Below are positions 25,704 to 34,398 of a DNA stretch of 64,000 nucleotides, piece by piece. Under the pieces are notes generated by a model. The model was not told the DNA's origin, ran no database searches, and was given only the letters and a program-made list of their open reading frames with translations. The stretch comes from Rhizobium bangladeshense (GTDB lineage: Bacteria; Pseudomonadota; Alphaproteobacteria; Rhizobiales; Rhizobiaceae): the NCBI RefSeq assembly GCF_001662075.1, contig NZ_LYPL01000020.1, positions 1 through 64,000 on the forward strand. Direction: 5' to 3'. The translations under genes were made by a program, and so were the position numbers. Each line of letters opens with the position of its first letter. Within the stretch, counting starts at the first letter, position 1.

Positions 25704-26513
25704 ATGAGCGATAGGGAAAAGCTCCGCTGGCAGGGCGATCTCGCCTTGATCGCCGAGGCTGCGAGGGAGGCCGGCGCGGTCGCCTTCGGCTTCTTCAACC
25801 AGTCTCCCGAGGTCTGGTGGAAGAATGACGATCGCTCTCCCGTCAGCGCCGCCGATTTCGCCGCCAACAAGACGCTGGAATCGATCCTGCGCAAGGCGCG
25901 GCCGGATTATGGCTGGTTGTCTGAAGAAACCGACGACGATGCCGATCGCCTGGGGCTCGAGACGCTGTTCATCATCGATCCGATCGACGGCACGCGCGCC
26001 TTCCTCGGCGGGCAGAAGGTCTGGTGCGTCAGCGTCGCGGTCGTGCATGCCGGCCGCCCGGTCGCCGGCGTGCTCTACGCCCCGGCGCTTGAAGAACTTT
26101 ACGAAGCCGTCGAGGGCGGCCCGGCGCTGAAGAACGGCGTACCCATCACCGTTTCGGCCGCCTTGCCGGAGGAGATGCGCCGGCTGGCAATCGGCGAAGA
26201 TCTGTTGAAGACCTTTCCACCGGCGTTTCGCGAACGGGTGAGGCGTGAGAAATACATTCCCTCGCTTGCCTATCGCATTGCCATGGTGGCGGACGGGCGG
26301 CTCGACGGCACGTTCGTCAAGGGCAATTCGCATGATTGGGACCTTGCCGCCGCCGATCTGATCCTGGCCTGCGCCGGCGGCTGCCTCGTCGACCTCGACG
26401 GAAATCCGATCGTCTACAATCGCGCCGAAGTTACCCACAAGGTGCTGTGTGCGGCGCCGGCGCCGCGCATCGATGAGTTCCTCGCAGCCTTTGCCGGGCG
26501 ACGAGACAGTTGA
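25704..26513 (+). CDS. cysQ: 3'(2'),5'-bisphosphate nucleotidase CysQ-like (inositol monophosphatase family)
   Basis: A 269-residue Mg-dependent phosphatase. The metal site is complete: EE in LSEETDDD, DPIDGTRAF at residues 92-100 and WDLAAADLILACAGG near the C-terminus. The WWKNDDRSPVSAADFAAN segment is typical of the CysQ branch, which removes the 3' phosphate from PAP or PAPS formed during sulfate assimilation. Inositol-phosphatase activity is the alternative. ATG 25704 is preceded by GAAGGAAA. A GTG at 25659 that overlaps the tldE stop would add 15 charged residues and is also possible, with coupling to tldE. Confidence 0.88.
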   Translation: MSDREKLRWQGDLALIAEAAREAGAVAFGFFNQSPEVWWKNDDRSPVSAADFAANKTLESILRKARPDYGWLSEETDDDADRLGLETLFIIDPIDGTRAFLGGQKVWCVSVAVVHAGRPVAGVLYAPALEELYEAVEGGPALKNGVPITVSAALPEEMRRLAIGEDLLKTFPPAFRERVRREKYIPSLAYRIAMVADGRLDGTFVKGNSHDWDLAAADLILACAGGCLVDLDGNPIVYNRAEVTHKVLCAAPAPRIDEFLAAFAGRRDS

Positions 26514-26576
26514 CGTTTCCGTCAAAATCCCGCAGATGGGGTGGCGGAGGAGAATGGGCAGAAAGAGAACAAGAAA

Positions 26577-26825
26577 ATGACTGAGTCCGGTGACAAGAAG
26601 CAGCTTTTGCATCTCGTTTTTGGCGGCGAACTGGAAAGCCTCGATGACGTCCAGTTCCGTGACCTGAAGGGTCTCGATATCGTCGGCATCTTTCCCGATT
26701 ATGCCACGGCACTGACGGCCTGGAAGGCGAAGGCTCAGCAGACGGTCGACAATGCGCATATGCGCTATTTCATTGTCCACATGCATCGTTTGCTCGATCC
26801 GCAGGAAAAGGCTGGCGGCCACTGA
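26577..26825 (+). CDS. DUF4170 domain protein
   Basis: A small soluble protein of 82 residues, with the DUF4170 signature LHLVFGGELESL, VGIFPDYATALTAWKAKAQQTVDNAHMRYFIVH and LLDP. The family is confined largely to alphaproteobacteria and has no known function. It is almost always next to lipid A/Kdo genes, as here before waaA, which suggests an envelope link by context only. ATG 26577 fits the family length; an upstream in-frame GTG (26541) would add 12 charged residues. Confidence 0.85.
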   Translation: MTESGDKKQLLHLVFGGELESLDDVQFRDLKGLDIVGIFPDYATALTAWKAKAQQTVDNAHMRYFIVHMHRLLDPQEKAGGH

Positions 26826-27009
26826 CCTCGGCCATCGATTCTGCGCCAAGTGCCGGCGGCCGCCATCGGTCGCGCCGGGCTTCGTGTATCGGCCGTCCGT
26901 TGATCCGGATCGTTTGACGCATTCTGAACAAATTAATCGGCCATTTCGGCCGCAACGATAATCAGGGAATGGGTTTGATGTCGATCGTCTTGGATCGGAG
27001 GTTGGCGCA

Positions 27010-28329
27010 ATGAGCTCCCGGATGGCGCGTTTCGGTCTGAGCGCATATCGTCTGGCGGGAACCGTAGCCTCTCCTGTCGTCGGCCTTTATATCACCTACC
27101 GCACGGCCAAGGGCAAGGAAGACCGCGCGCGCCGCCTGGAACGCTTCGGCTATCCGAGCGCCAACCGGCCGCAGGGCCCGCTCGTCTGGTTTCACGCCGC
27201 AAGTGTGGGCGAAACCAATGCCGTCATTCCGCTGATCCGCGAAATCCGCCGCCGCGACATCCACGTCATCCTGACGACCGGCACCATCACCTCGGCCAGG
27301 CTCGCCGCCGAGCGCCTCGGCGATGAAGCGATCCATCAATATGTGCCGCTCGACCTGAAACCGTCGGTCAGCCGATTTCTCGATTATTGGCAGCCCGACT
27401 GCGCCATCATCGCCGAATCCGAGATCTGGCCGGCAACCGTGCTGGAACTCGGCCGCCGCCGCATTCCGCAGATCCTGATCAATGCCCGCATGTCGGACCG
27501 CTCCTTTGCCCGCTGGCGCCGCCGCCCATCGATTGCCGAAGCCCTGTTCGAAAATCTCGCCCTTGTCATCGCCCAGTCGGATATCGATGCCGAGCGTTTC
27601 CGCGATCTTGGCGCCGTTCCCGTCATCACCTCGGGCAATCTCAAGGTCGATACCGACGCTCCGCCCTATGACAGCGCCGTCCTCGCCCGCTACAAGAAGC
27701 AGATCGGCGATCGTAGGACCTGGGCCGCGATTTCGACCTTCGACGGCGAGGAGAATGCCGCCGGCATCGTCCATCGCGCCCTGAAGGAACGTGATCGCCA
27801 GTTGACGATCATCGTGCCGCGCCATCCCGAACGCAGCGACGAGATCGAGGCGGCTCTGGTCAAGCAGGGCCTCAAGGTTGCCCGCCGCACCCGCGACGAC
27901 GTCCTGTCGGCGGATGTCGATATTTTCCTCGGCGATACGATCGGTGAAATGGGCCTTTATCTTCGCCTGACGGAGATTGCCTTCGTCGGCCGTTCGCTGT
28001 TTGCCGAAGGCGGGCAGAACCCGCTGGAGCCGGCCATGCTTGGCTGCGCCATCCTCTCCGGCGGGAATGTGCAGAATTTCCGCGAGGCCTATCAGAAGCT
28101 CGCCCGCAGCGGCAGCGCCCGCATGGTGCGCGATACCGAAATGCTGGCCAAGGGCGTGCATTACCTTTTGATCAACGACGACGCCCGCCGCAAGATGATC
28201 GAAGCCGGCATCGCCACCGTGCACGAGATGCGCGGCGCGCTCACGGCGACGGTGAAGGGGCTGGAACCCTATATCAATCCGCTGACGGTCAAGGCGCGCC
28301 TGCTGCCCAAAGCCGTCGCCCAGCTCTGA
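27010..28329 (+). CDS. waaA: 3-deoxy-D-manno-octulosonic acid (Kdo) transferase
   Basis: Adds Kdo to lipid IVA on the cytosolic face of the inner membrane. The 439 residues show a single N-terminal membrane anchor (AYRLAGTVASPVVGLYITYR), the GT30 N-domain with WFHAASVGETNAVIPLI (the Glu is the catalytic base) and SEIWPATVLEL. The C-domain has GDTIGEMGLYLRLTEIAFVGRSL and GGQNPLEPA. GGAGG lies about nine bases before ATG 27010. It is followed directly by a HAD gene and lpxK, giving a lipid A/inner-core block. Confidence 0.95.
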   Translation: MSSRMARFGLSAYRLAGTVASPVVGLYITYRTAKGKEDRARRLERFGYPSANRPQGPLVWFHAASVGETNAVIPLIREIRRRDIHVILTTGTITSARLAAERLGDEAIHQYVPLDLKPSVSRFLDYWQPDCAIIAESEIWPATVLELGRRRIPQILINARMSDRSFARWRRRPSIAEALFENLALVIAQSDIDAERFRDLGAVPVITSGNLKVDTDAPPYDSAVLARYKKQIGDRRTWAAISTFDGEENAAGIVHRALKERDRQLTIIVPRHPERSDEIEAALVKQGLKVARRTRDDVLSADVDIFLGDTIGEMGLYLRLTEIAFVGRSLFAEGGQNPLEPAMLGCAILSGGNVQNFREAYQKLARSGSARMVRDTEMLAKGVHYLLINDDARRKMIEAGIATVHEMRGALTATVKGLEPYINPLTVKARLLPKAVAQL

Positions 28330-28338
28330 GGAGGCGCG

Positions 28339-29061
28339 ATGTCGGGCCCGGCTTGTATCAAAGGCATCCTCTTCGACAAGGACGGCACGCTGCTCGATTA
28401 TGACGAGAGCTGGTTGCCGGTCAATCGCGAGCTTGCCCGCATCGCCGCCAAGGGCGATCCGCTTCTCGCAGACCGGTTGCTCTTGGCTTGCGGCATGGAT
28501 CCTCGGACCGGCCACATCGTTCCCGACAGCCTGCTCGCTGCCGGCAATACCCGCCAGATTGCCGAGGGGCTCGTCGCCGCCGGTTCGATGGTCGATGTCG
28601 GCGAACTGACGACCCGCCTCGACGATCTCTTTTCCGGCGCTGCCGAATTTTCCGTGCCGGTGACCGACCTCGCCGGCTTCTTCGCCAGGCTGCACCAGCG
28701 TGGCTTCAAGCTCGGCGTCGCCTCCAGCGACAATGAACGCTCGATCCGCCAGACGGCCGAACGCTTCGGTTTTGCCGGTTACGTCGATTACATCGCCGGC
28801 TATGACAGCGGCTTCGGCGTCAAGCCGGAACCCGGCATGGTGCTCGGCTTCTGCGCCGCGACCGGCCTTTTGCCGGAAGAGGTTGCGATCGTCGGCGACA
28901 ACAATCATGATCTGCACATGGGCCTGAATGCCGGGACGGGGCTCAGGATCGCGGTGCTGACCGGCACCGGCTCGCGGGCTTCGCTTGCCGCCGCCGCCGA
29001 CCATGTGCTCGACGATATCACCGCCATCGAGACATTACTGCCGGACCTGCAGCCGGCCTAA
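28339..29061 (+). CDS. HAD-superfamily hydrolase (phosphoglycolate phosphatase-like)
   Basis: A 240-residue soluble HAD phosphatase with motif I DKDGTLLDYDESW, motif II ASSDNERS, the motif III Lys in FGVKPEPGM and motif IV GDNNHDLHMGLNAG, and a helical cap between I and II. All catalytic residues are present. It starts nine bases after waaA and precedes lpxK, so it is probably part of that operon. No step in Kdo-lipid A synthesis obviously requires it. The substrate is unknown; phosphoglycolate or a sugar phosphate is possible by family. Confidence 0.88.
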   Translation: MSGPACIKGILFDKDGTLLDYDESWLPVNRELARIAAKGDPLLADRLLLACGMDPRTGHIVPDSLLAAGNTRQIAEGLVAAGSMVDVGELTTRLDDLFSGAAEFSVPVTDLAGFFARLHQRGFKLGVASSDNERSIRQTAERFGFAGYVDYIAGYDSGFGVKPEPGMVLGFCAATGLLPEEVAIVGDNNHDLHMGLNAGTGLRIAVLTGTGSRASLAAAADHVLDDITAIETLLPDLQPA

Positions 29062-29174
29062 CGCGTCGCGATCTTGGCAAGGACTTGCATTTTCACCGGT
29101 TTTGGCTTCTCAATCCGGCCGGTCGAAAAGCAAGGGGCCGGTTCTGAAGCCGGGCAGGGGAGCGGGACGGCAAG

Positions 29175-30215
29175 ATGATATCCGAAGCGCCGCCGTTCTG
29201 GTGGAGGAAAGCCGATTGGCGGGCCTGGATGCTGGCGCCGCTTTCCTTTCTCTACGGCCGTGTCGCCGGCTACCGCATGGCCCATGCGCGCCGCGCCTCC
29301 GTTTCCGTTCCCGTCATCTGCGTCGGCAATTTCACCGTCGGCGGCGCCGGCAAGACGCCGACGGCGCTGACGATCGCCCGCGCAGCCAAGGCGAAAGGCC
29401 TGAAGCCCGGCTTTCTCAGCCGGGGCTACGGCGGCTCGCTCGACGTGACGACGGTGGTCGATCCTCATCATCACCGGGCCGTCGCCGTCGGCGATGAGCC
29501 GCTGCTGCTTGCCCAGGAGGCGTTGACGGTGATATCCCGGCGGCGCATCGAGGGGGCTCGGCGCCTGGTCGCGGAAGGCGCTGACCTCATCATCATGGAT
29601 GACGGTTTCCAGAGCGCCCGGCTGGCGATCGACTATGCCCTGCTCGTCATCGATGCGACGCGCGGCCTCGGCAACGGCCATATCGTGCCGGCCGGCCCGG
29701 TCCGCGCCCCGATCGGCCAGCAGCTGCGCTCGGCGACAGCTTTGCTGAAGGTCGGCGGCGGCCATGCCGCCGACAGGATCGTGCGCATGGCGGCGCGCGC
29801 GGCAAAGCCTTATTTCACCGCATCGCTCAAGGTGCGCGGCGACGATAGGCTCGCCGGCATCAGGGTGCTGGCCTTTGCCGGCATCGCCGACCCCGGCAAA
29901 TTCTTCCGCACCGTCGAATCGCGCGGCGCCGAGATCGCCGTCGCCAAGACCTTCGGCGACCACGAGCACCTGACCGAGGACGAGATCGGCGATATCCTGA
30001 CGACCGCCGAGCGCCAGGATCTTCTCATCGTCACCACCTCGAAGGATTTCGTCCGCCTCGCCGGCCATCACGGCAAGGCGGCGGACTTGGTACAAAAGTG
30101 CCGGGTGATCGAGGTCGATATGGTCTTCGACGATCACCTCGCACCCAGCCTGATCATCGACCGGGCGATCATTGCCTGCCGCGAGCGCCGTCTGCGGGAG
30201 ATGAAACCCGGCTGA
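29175..30215 (+). CDS. lpxK: Tetraacyldisaccharide 4'-kinase
   Basis: Phosphorylates the 4' position of the lipid A disaccharide precursor at the inner membrane. The 346 residues include an N-terminal hydrophobic anchor (WMLAPLSFLYGRVAGYRM), the P-loop GNFTVGGAGKTPTA (Lys60), SRGYGG, DEPLLLA and the IIMDDGFQS acidic motif. Many rhizobia remove the 1- and 4'-phosphates later, but the kinase is still required. It closes the waaA-HAD-lpxK series. In related genomes DUF2093 and mutL usually come next; here a regulator/ABC insert separates them, an inference from remembered gene order. Confidence 0.95.
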   Translation: MISEAPPFWWRKADWRAWMLAPLSFLYGRVAGYRMAHARRASVSVPVICVGNFTVGGAGKTPTALTIARAAKAKGLKPGFLSRGYGGSLDVTTVVDPHHHRAVAVGDEPLLLAQEALTVISRRRIEGARRLVAEGADLIIMDDGFQSARLAIDYALLVIDATRGLGNGHIVPAGPVRAPIGQQLRSATALLKVGGGHAADRIVRMAARAAKPYFTASLKVRGDDRLAGIRVLAFAGIADPGKFFRTVESRGAEIAVAKTFGDHEHLTEDEIGDILTTAERQDLLIVTTSKDFVRLAGHHGKAADLVQKCRVIEVDMVFDDHLAPSLIIDRAIIACRERRLREMKPG

Positions 30216-30278
30216 ACCGCTGTAACGAGTGCTGCAAACGTGGCGAAGTTCCTTACGATCCTCTGAGCGGCGGCGACG

Positions 30279-31163
30279 TCACGCGATCGAGCGGAGTAAC
30301 GTTTCGCGGGCGGAGGTCAGATGCGCGCGGCAAGCCTGATCGATCGAGGCGAGGTTGCGGCTTTCGAGGGCGTCGATCAGTGCGAGATGCTCCCGGATGG
30401 CGACCTCATTGCGCGTCCGCTCATCGCGCTTGTTCCACTGATAGTGATAGTGGAAGACGATGGCGATCACGTCCTGGAAGCTTTCGATAAACCGGTTTGG
30501 CGCGACCGCCGCAATGAGCCGATGGAATCGGCTGTCGAGCTCCGAGAAATCCTGAAAACGGGCGTCGATATCCGCGAGCAGCTCCAAATGTGCCGCCCGC
30601 ATGGCACTCACCTGCTTCCAGATGGGCGAGCCATCGGGCAGGGTCGCGAACAATCGTGCGGAGCGCATTTCGAACATCTCCCTGATCTCGAACAATTCGA
30701 GCGCGAAATTCGCGGTGAAACCTTTGAAAACCCAGCCTGCATTCTGGCGTTTCTCGATCAGCCCATATTTCTGGAATCGATTGAGAAACTCACGCACGAT
30801 CGTTGTTGCGACCCCGAATTTCCTCGCGAGTTCCGCCTCATTGATCTCGGTGCCGGGACAGGCATTGTCGCGCAGCATCCACTCCATAAAGCTCGTCTCG
30901 ACCTGTTCCGAACTAGCTAAGGTCTGTTCCTTCGGAAAGCGCTCTATCTGCTGCGGGTGCTCACGGATGATCCGCCTGTGCGCTTCAGATACGATGACCC
31001 CACGAGCGGATATGCTCGCCAGCACCTTCCGCACCGTCGTTCTGCTCACGCCAAGCTGGGCGCGCAGTACGTTTTCGGACGGCAGTTCCGCTCCAAGATC
31101 GAGCGCCCGAAGGACATCGATCATTTCGTTGAAGGCCCGCTTGAAGGTCGTATCAGTTCTCAT
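30279..31163 (-). CDS. GntR-family regulator with two winged-helix domains and an FCD domain
   Basis: A 294-residue transcription factor with an unusual layout. Residues about 5-62 form a GntR winged helix (ELPSENVLRAQLGVSRTTVRKVLASISARGVI). Residues about 90-148 form a second one (EINEAELARKFGVATTIVREFLNRFQKYGLIEK). An all-helical FCD ligand domain follows (ELFEIREMFEMRSARLF, DSRFHRLIAAVAPNRF, REHLALIDALESRN). Standard FadR-type proteins have one DNA-binding domain and about 230 residues. The FCD metal-binding His residues appear present. It is divergent from the ABC importer, whose expression it probably controls. The ligand is unknown, probably the transported sugar or a metabolite. Confidence 0.85.
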   Translation of the reverse strand: MRTDTTFKRAFNEMIDVLRALDLGAELPSENVLRAQLGVSRTTVRKVLASISARGVIVSEAHRRIIREHPQQIERFPKEQTLASSEQVETSFMEWMLRDNACPGTEINEAELARKFGVATTIVREFLNRFQKYGLIEKRQNAGWVFKGFTANFALELFEIREMFEMRSARLFATLPDGSPIWKQVSAMRAAHLELLADIDARFQDFSELDSRFHRLIAAVAPNRFIESFQDVIAIVFHYHYQWNKRDERTRNEVAIREHLALIDALESRNLASIDQACRAHLTSARETLLRSIA

Positions 31164-31204
31164 GATTCAATCCCAGGTATGATTATCTATCTATAAAAAA
31201 CAAG

Positions 31205-31233
31205 TTGACGTACGTGTATCGTATGTTTCTTAT
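31205..31233 (+). promoter_or_regulatory. Predicted promoter of the ABC importer operon
   Basis: TTGACG at 31205-31210 and TCTTAT at 31228-31233 are 17 bases apart, 30 bases before the permease start. The A/T-rich intergenic stretch between the divergent regulator and the permease also holds ACGTACGT and ATACGATAC-like motifs. These could be operator half-sites, but no symmetric operator can be fixed by eye. Confidence 0.45.
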
Positions 31234-31262
31234 GTATAAAAAACTGGGGAGGCTAGGGGAAT

Positions 31263-32321
31263 TTGGAAGACTCGGGGATTCTGCCTCAGAATTCGTCCCG
31301 GCCCGGTGGTTCGCAAGATGCAACCTTCCATCCGAGACAATCTGGCATCTCATTGGGGCTCAAGCTATTGAGCCTGGGCCCACTCTTGATCCTCGTTCTC
31401 CTCATTGCCGTCGTCAGTTTGATAACGCCAGCTTTTCTAAAACCCGTCAACCTGGGGAACATCCTGGCGCAGACCGCAGTGATTGCTGTTGTGGCGATGG
31501 GGCAGCAGCTCGTCATCCTGACGCGCGGGATCGACCTGTCTGTCGGCTCGAACCTGGCGCTGGCGACGGTCATCGGCGGACTCGTCTACAAGCAGGTTGA
31601 TTCCTCGATCATCGTCGTCGTGGCCATGCTGCTTGCAGGTGCTGTTGTCGGGGCGGTAAACGGCGTAGTCTTTGTCTATGGCCGGCTGCCGCACCCCTTC
31701 ATTATCACAGTTGCGACCTTGAGTATTTGCCGCGGCTTGGCACTTTCATTGGCGCCCGGCCACACCACCATGCGCGGGATGCCCGATGCAGTTGCCGCGA
31801 TCGGCGGTGGTACGACGCTTGGTGTGCCCAACTCCTTCTTTGTCGTCGCGATATTCGCGCTTCTTTTTCTGATCCTGACGAAGTCGATGGTCTTTGGCCG
31901 ATGGCTCTATGCTGTCGGCGGCTCGCCGAATGCCGCCAGAAGCATGGGTATCCCGGTAAAGGGCGTTCTGCTCGCGACCTACGTCATCTGCGGCTTTTGT
32001 GCGGGTGTCGGCGCGGTGCTGCTTGCAGGACGGACCGCCGCTGCCTCGCCAATCTACGGCAATCTCCTGGAACTCGACACGATTGCTGCGGTGATCATCG
32101 GTGGCGCCAGCTTCCTTGGCGGGCGGGGCCATCTCGGCCATGCACTGATCGGCGCCCTTCTGATCGGTGTTATCCGCAACGCCCTTAACCTGCTCGGCGT
32201 CGACGTGTTCTTTCAAATGATCGCCATTGGGCTCGTCATCGTCATTGCCGTAGAGGCCGATGTGCTTCGCAACCATCTCGAGGCGCACGCGCGCGTGCTT
32301 CAAACGGCGAGAATGCAATGA
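31263..32321 (+). CDS. Sugar ABC transporter permease (RbsC/FrcC-type)
   Basis: A 352-residue inner-membrane permease of the carbohydrate uptake 2 family. The N-terminal 30 residues are cytosolic. About ten helices follow, with the family motifs ILAQTAVIAVVAMGQQLVILTRGIDLSVGS and AAVIIGGASFLGGRGHLGHALIGALLIGVIRN (an EAA-like loop). The single permease probably works as a homodimer. The start is a TTG at 31263 with AGGGGA just before it. It overlaps the ATPase gene by four bases (ATGA), so the two are coupled. Substrates in this family are ribose, fructose, xylose, inositol or similar sugars and polyols; the exact one cannot be read from sequence. Confidence 0.92.
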   Translation: MEDSGILPQNSSRPGGSQDATFHPRQSGISLGLKLLSLGPLLILVLLIAVVSLITPAFLKPVNLGNILAQTAVIAVVAMGQQLVILTRGIDLSVGSNLALATVIGGLVYKQVDSSIIVVVAMLLAGAVVGAVNGVVFVYGRLPHPFIITVATLSICRGLALSLAPGHTTMRGMPDAVAAIGGGTTLGVPNSFFVVAIFALLFLILTKSMVFGRWLYAVGGSPNAARSMGIPVKGVLLATYVICGFCAGVGAVLLAGRTAAASPIYGNLLELDTIAAVIIGGASFLGGRGHLGHALIGALLIGVIRNALNLLGVDVFFQMIAIGLVIVIAVEADVLRNHLEAHARVLQTARMQ

Positions 32322-33082
32322 GCGCTGGATCCACGACACCGGCACTTTCGGTACGAAACGCGCAGAAGCGCTTCGGGGCGATTCATGCCCTGAAAAATGT
32401 AAGCTTCGATGCCTACGCAGGTGAGGTAACCGCTCTTTTGGGTGATAACGGCGCCGGCAAGTCGACGCTCGTCAAATGTATCAGTGGGCTTCACAGTCTC
32501 GACGAGGGAGAAATTCTTGTCGACGGTGCGCCTGTTTGGCTCAATTCGACCGCGGCGGCCCGCCGCGCCGGGATTGAAACCGTCTATCAGGACCTGGCGC
32601 TTTTCGACAACCTGACTCCCGTCCAGAATTTCTATTGCGGCCGAGAGATCTCCTTTCCGTCTTGGCTGCCGCGTCCGCTCCGCTTCCTCAACACAGGCAT
32701 GATGAGGCGGGACGCGGCAAGCGTAATCGATCGCCTCAAGGTCAAGCTGCCGAGATTCGACGCGCCGGTCGCACTGATGTCCGGGGGGCAGCGCCAGGCG
32801 ATAGCGGTCGCGCGCGCCATCGTCTTTGCGCGCAAGCTCGTGCTCCTTGACGAACCAACGGCGGCCCTCGGCCTTCGCGAGGCTCGCCAGGTTCTTGATC
32901 TGATCAATCAGCTCAAGGCCGCCGGCAATGCGGTGATCTTGATCACGCACAATATGGAACATGTCGTCGAGCTTGCCGATCGGGCGGTTGTGCTGCGTCA
33001 AGGTCGCAAGGTCGGTGAACTGAAGCCAACGGAAGCGAACAAGCAGGACCTTGTCGCGATGATTGTCGGCGCCGGGGCTTGA
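32318..33082 (+). CDS. Sugar ABC transporter ATP-binding protein (single domain, FrcA-type)
   Basis: A 254-residue ATPase that powers the importer. Walker A GDNGAGKST is at residues 42-50, the signature MSGGQRQ at 154-160 and Walker B LVLLDEPT at 174-181, followed by a D-loop and H-loop (ILITHNMEH). Most ATPases of this transporter family are tandem (RbsA/XylG, about 500 residues); the single-domain type resembles the rhizobial fructose transporter FrcA. Walker B is intact, so it should be active. It overlaps the permease gene and is followed by a hairpin-containing spacer before the binding protein. Confidence 0.93.
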   Translation: MSAGSTTPALSVRNAQKRFGAIHALKNVSFDAYAGEVTALLGDNGAGKSTLVKCISGLHSLDEGEILVDGAPVWLNSTAAARRAGIETVYQDLALFDNLTPVQNFYCGREISFPSWLPRPLRFLNTGMMRRDAASVIDRLKVKLPRFDAPVALMSGGQRQAIAVARAIVFARKLVLLDEPTAALGLREARQVLDLINQLKAAGNAVILITHNMEHVVELADRAVVLRQGRKVGELKPTEANKQDLVAMIVGAGA

Positions 33083-33089
33083 GGGAGAT

Positions 33090-33141
33090 CGCTGCTTGGT
33101 TGGGGCAGCGGACAACGAGATCGCTCTAGAAGAGAGCGGTC
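33090..33141 (+). other. Two hairpins between ATPase and binding-protein genes
   Basis: CGCTGC (33090-33095) pairs with GCAGCG (33105-33110), and GATCGCTCT with AGAGCGGTC (33119-33141), just upstream of the strong GGGAGG box of the binding-protein gene. Such structures often protect the downstream message, so that binding protein is made in excess of the membrane parts; here that is inferred. Confidence 0.5.
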
Positions 33142-33160
33142 GAAACATGGGAGGTGTATC

Positions 33161-34072
33161 ATGAAACGGCATTTCCTGCTGGGAGCTCTTGGGATTCTGG
33201 CTCTCTCTGCAGTACCGTCCTTGGCGCAGGAGCCGGTCAAGCTCGGCTTCATAACCAAATTCCCTGTACCGTTCTTCGCAACAATGGAGAACGCCGCGAA
33301 AGATTATGCGAAGAGAAATCCAGGCGTCGAGATCATTTACGGACAGGGTACGTCCGCAACCGACATCGAGGGCCAGATCGCGCAGATTGAGTCCATGGTG
33401 ACGCGAGGCGTGCAGGGCATCGCCCTTACCCCCGTCGATCCCACCGTATCCACTGCCCTGGACAAGGCGGTTGCCGCCGGCATTAAGGTCGTGTTGATGG
33501 ATAACAATATCCCGGACTGGAGCGGCAGGACAGCGCTTGCCACGACCAACAATTTCGCCGCAGGCAAAATCGCGGGCGAATATCTCAAAACTGTTCTTAC
33601 AGCCGGCGACACGCTCGGGATTCTCGAGGGCGTGCCCGGCGTGCCGGCGCTTGATGACCGTGTGAAGGGGATGATGGAAGGGCTGAACGGCCTTGACGTC
33701 AAGATCGTCGGAAAAGGTGCGACAAACTGTACCGAGGAACTCGGGATTAATGTCGCTTTGCTCACGAAGAACCCAGACCTTAAGGCCATCTATGCCGCCT
33801 GCGGCCCGCCCGCTGCCGGCGCAGCGCGCGCAATCAAGAATGCCGGCATTGCCAATGACAAGATTGTGCTGGTCGGTTTCGACTTCTGCTGTGGCGAAGA
33901 GGAAGCGCTGAAGAGCGGAGTCGAGGACGCATCGGTAGCGCAGTTCCCAACCAAAATGGCTGAGCTCGGTGTGGATGCCCTGGTGAAATCGATTCGCGGG
34001 GAAAAGGTCGAGTCTTTGATCGACTCCGGCGCGGCCCTCGTAACGCCCGACAATATGGCAACCTTCAAGTGA
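33161..34072 (+). CDS. Periplasmic sugar-binding protein of the ABC importer
   Basis: A 303-residue binding protein of the ribose/LacI-like type (Peripla_BP_4). The signal peptide is cleaved after SLAQ (about residue 23). It has the family pattern KLGFITKFPVPFFATMENAA, EGQIAQIESMVTRGVQGIALTPVDP and KVVLMDNNIPD. Unusually, four Cys residues occur in the mature part (NCTEEL, AACGPP, FDFCCGEE), which could form disulfides or shape the pocket. GGGAGG lies eight bases before ATG 33161. It is third in its operon, after permease and ATPase, the reverse of the common binding-protein-first order. No catabolic gene follows. Confidence 0.92.
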   Translation: MKRHFLLGALGILALSAVPSLAQEPVKLGFITKFPVPFFATMENAAKDYAKRNPGVEIIYGQGTSATDIEGQIAQIESMVTRGVQGIALTPVDPTVSTALDKAVAAGIKVVLMDNNIPDWSGRTALATTNNFAAGKIAGEYLKTVLTAGDTLGILEGVPGVPALDDRVKGMMEGLNGLDVKIVGKGATNCTEELGINVALLTKNPDLKAIYAACGPPAAGAARAIKNAGIANDKIVLVGFDFCCGEEEALKSGVEDASVAQFPTKMAELGVDALVKSIRGEKVESLIDSGAALVTPDNMATFK

Positions 34073-34398
34073 ACCGTCGCCCCTGTGGGGCGTCAAAGGC
34101 GCGAAGCAGTCTCACCTCGTTATCAGATTGATATCGTGGAACTCTGCGGCCCGGAGCTCTATTGGTCAGTCGATGCGGAAGGCGCGGCGATGAGCCGATG
34201 CCTTCCGGTCGTCAGCGTCCGGAGCGGATATTCTCGCTGCAACTACTCGGCGCCGCAGACAGAGAACCATCCTCCTCGCCCGGACACTCCTTGTACTCGC
34301 CTCCGCCGCAGCGTTTGCGATGTCTGTTCCGTCCTCAAAACTGCACGCTTTGAAGGTGATAGAGCGTCTTGAGCGTGCCGGTATAGGGCGGCCCCGTT
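34073..34398. other. Intergenic stretch after the ABC importer
   Basis: No gene is supported. Open frames of 60-125 codons on the plus strand have no ribosome binding site and Arg/Ser/Pro-rich composition typical of shadow frames. It begins with a short hairpin just after the binding-protein stop (GCCCC-TGT-GGGGC at 34079-34091) that may terminate the importer transcript. Its far end probably marks the border of the inserted segment, but no direct repeat or integration site is visible. Confidence 0.5.

Noticed and set aside
30216..34398. Integrative element (transposon or genomic island) around the ABC importer
   Set aside because: No transposase, integrase, tRNA target or flanking direct repeats were found, so only a low-GC insert of unknown mechanism is claimed.
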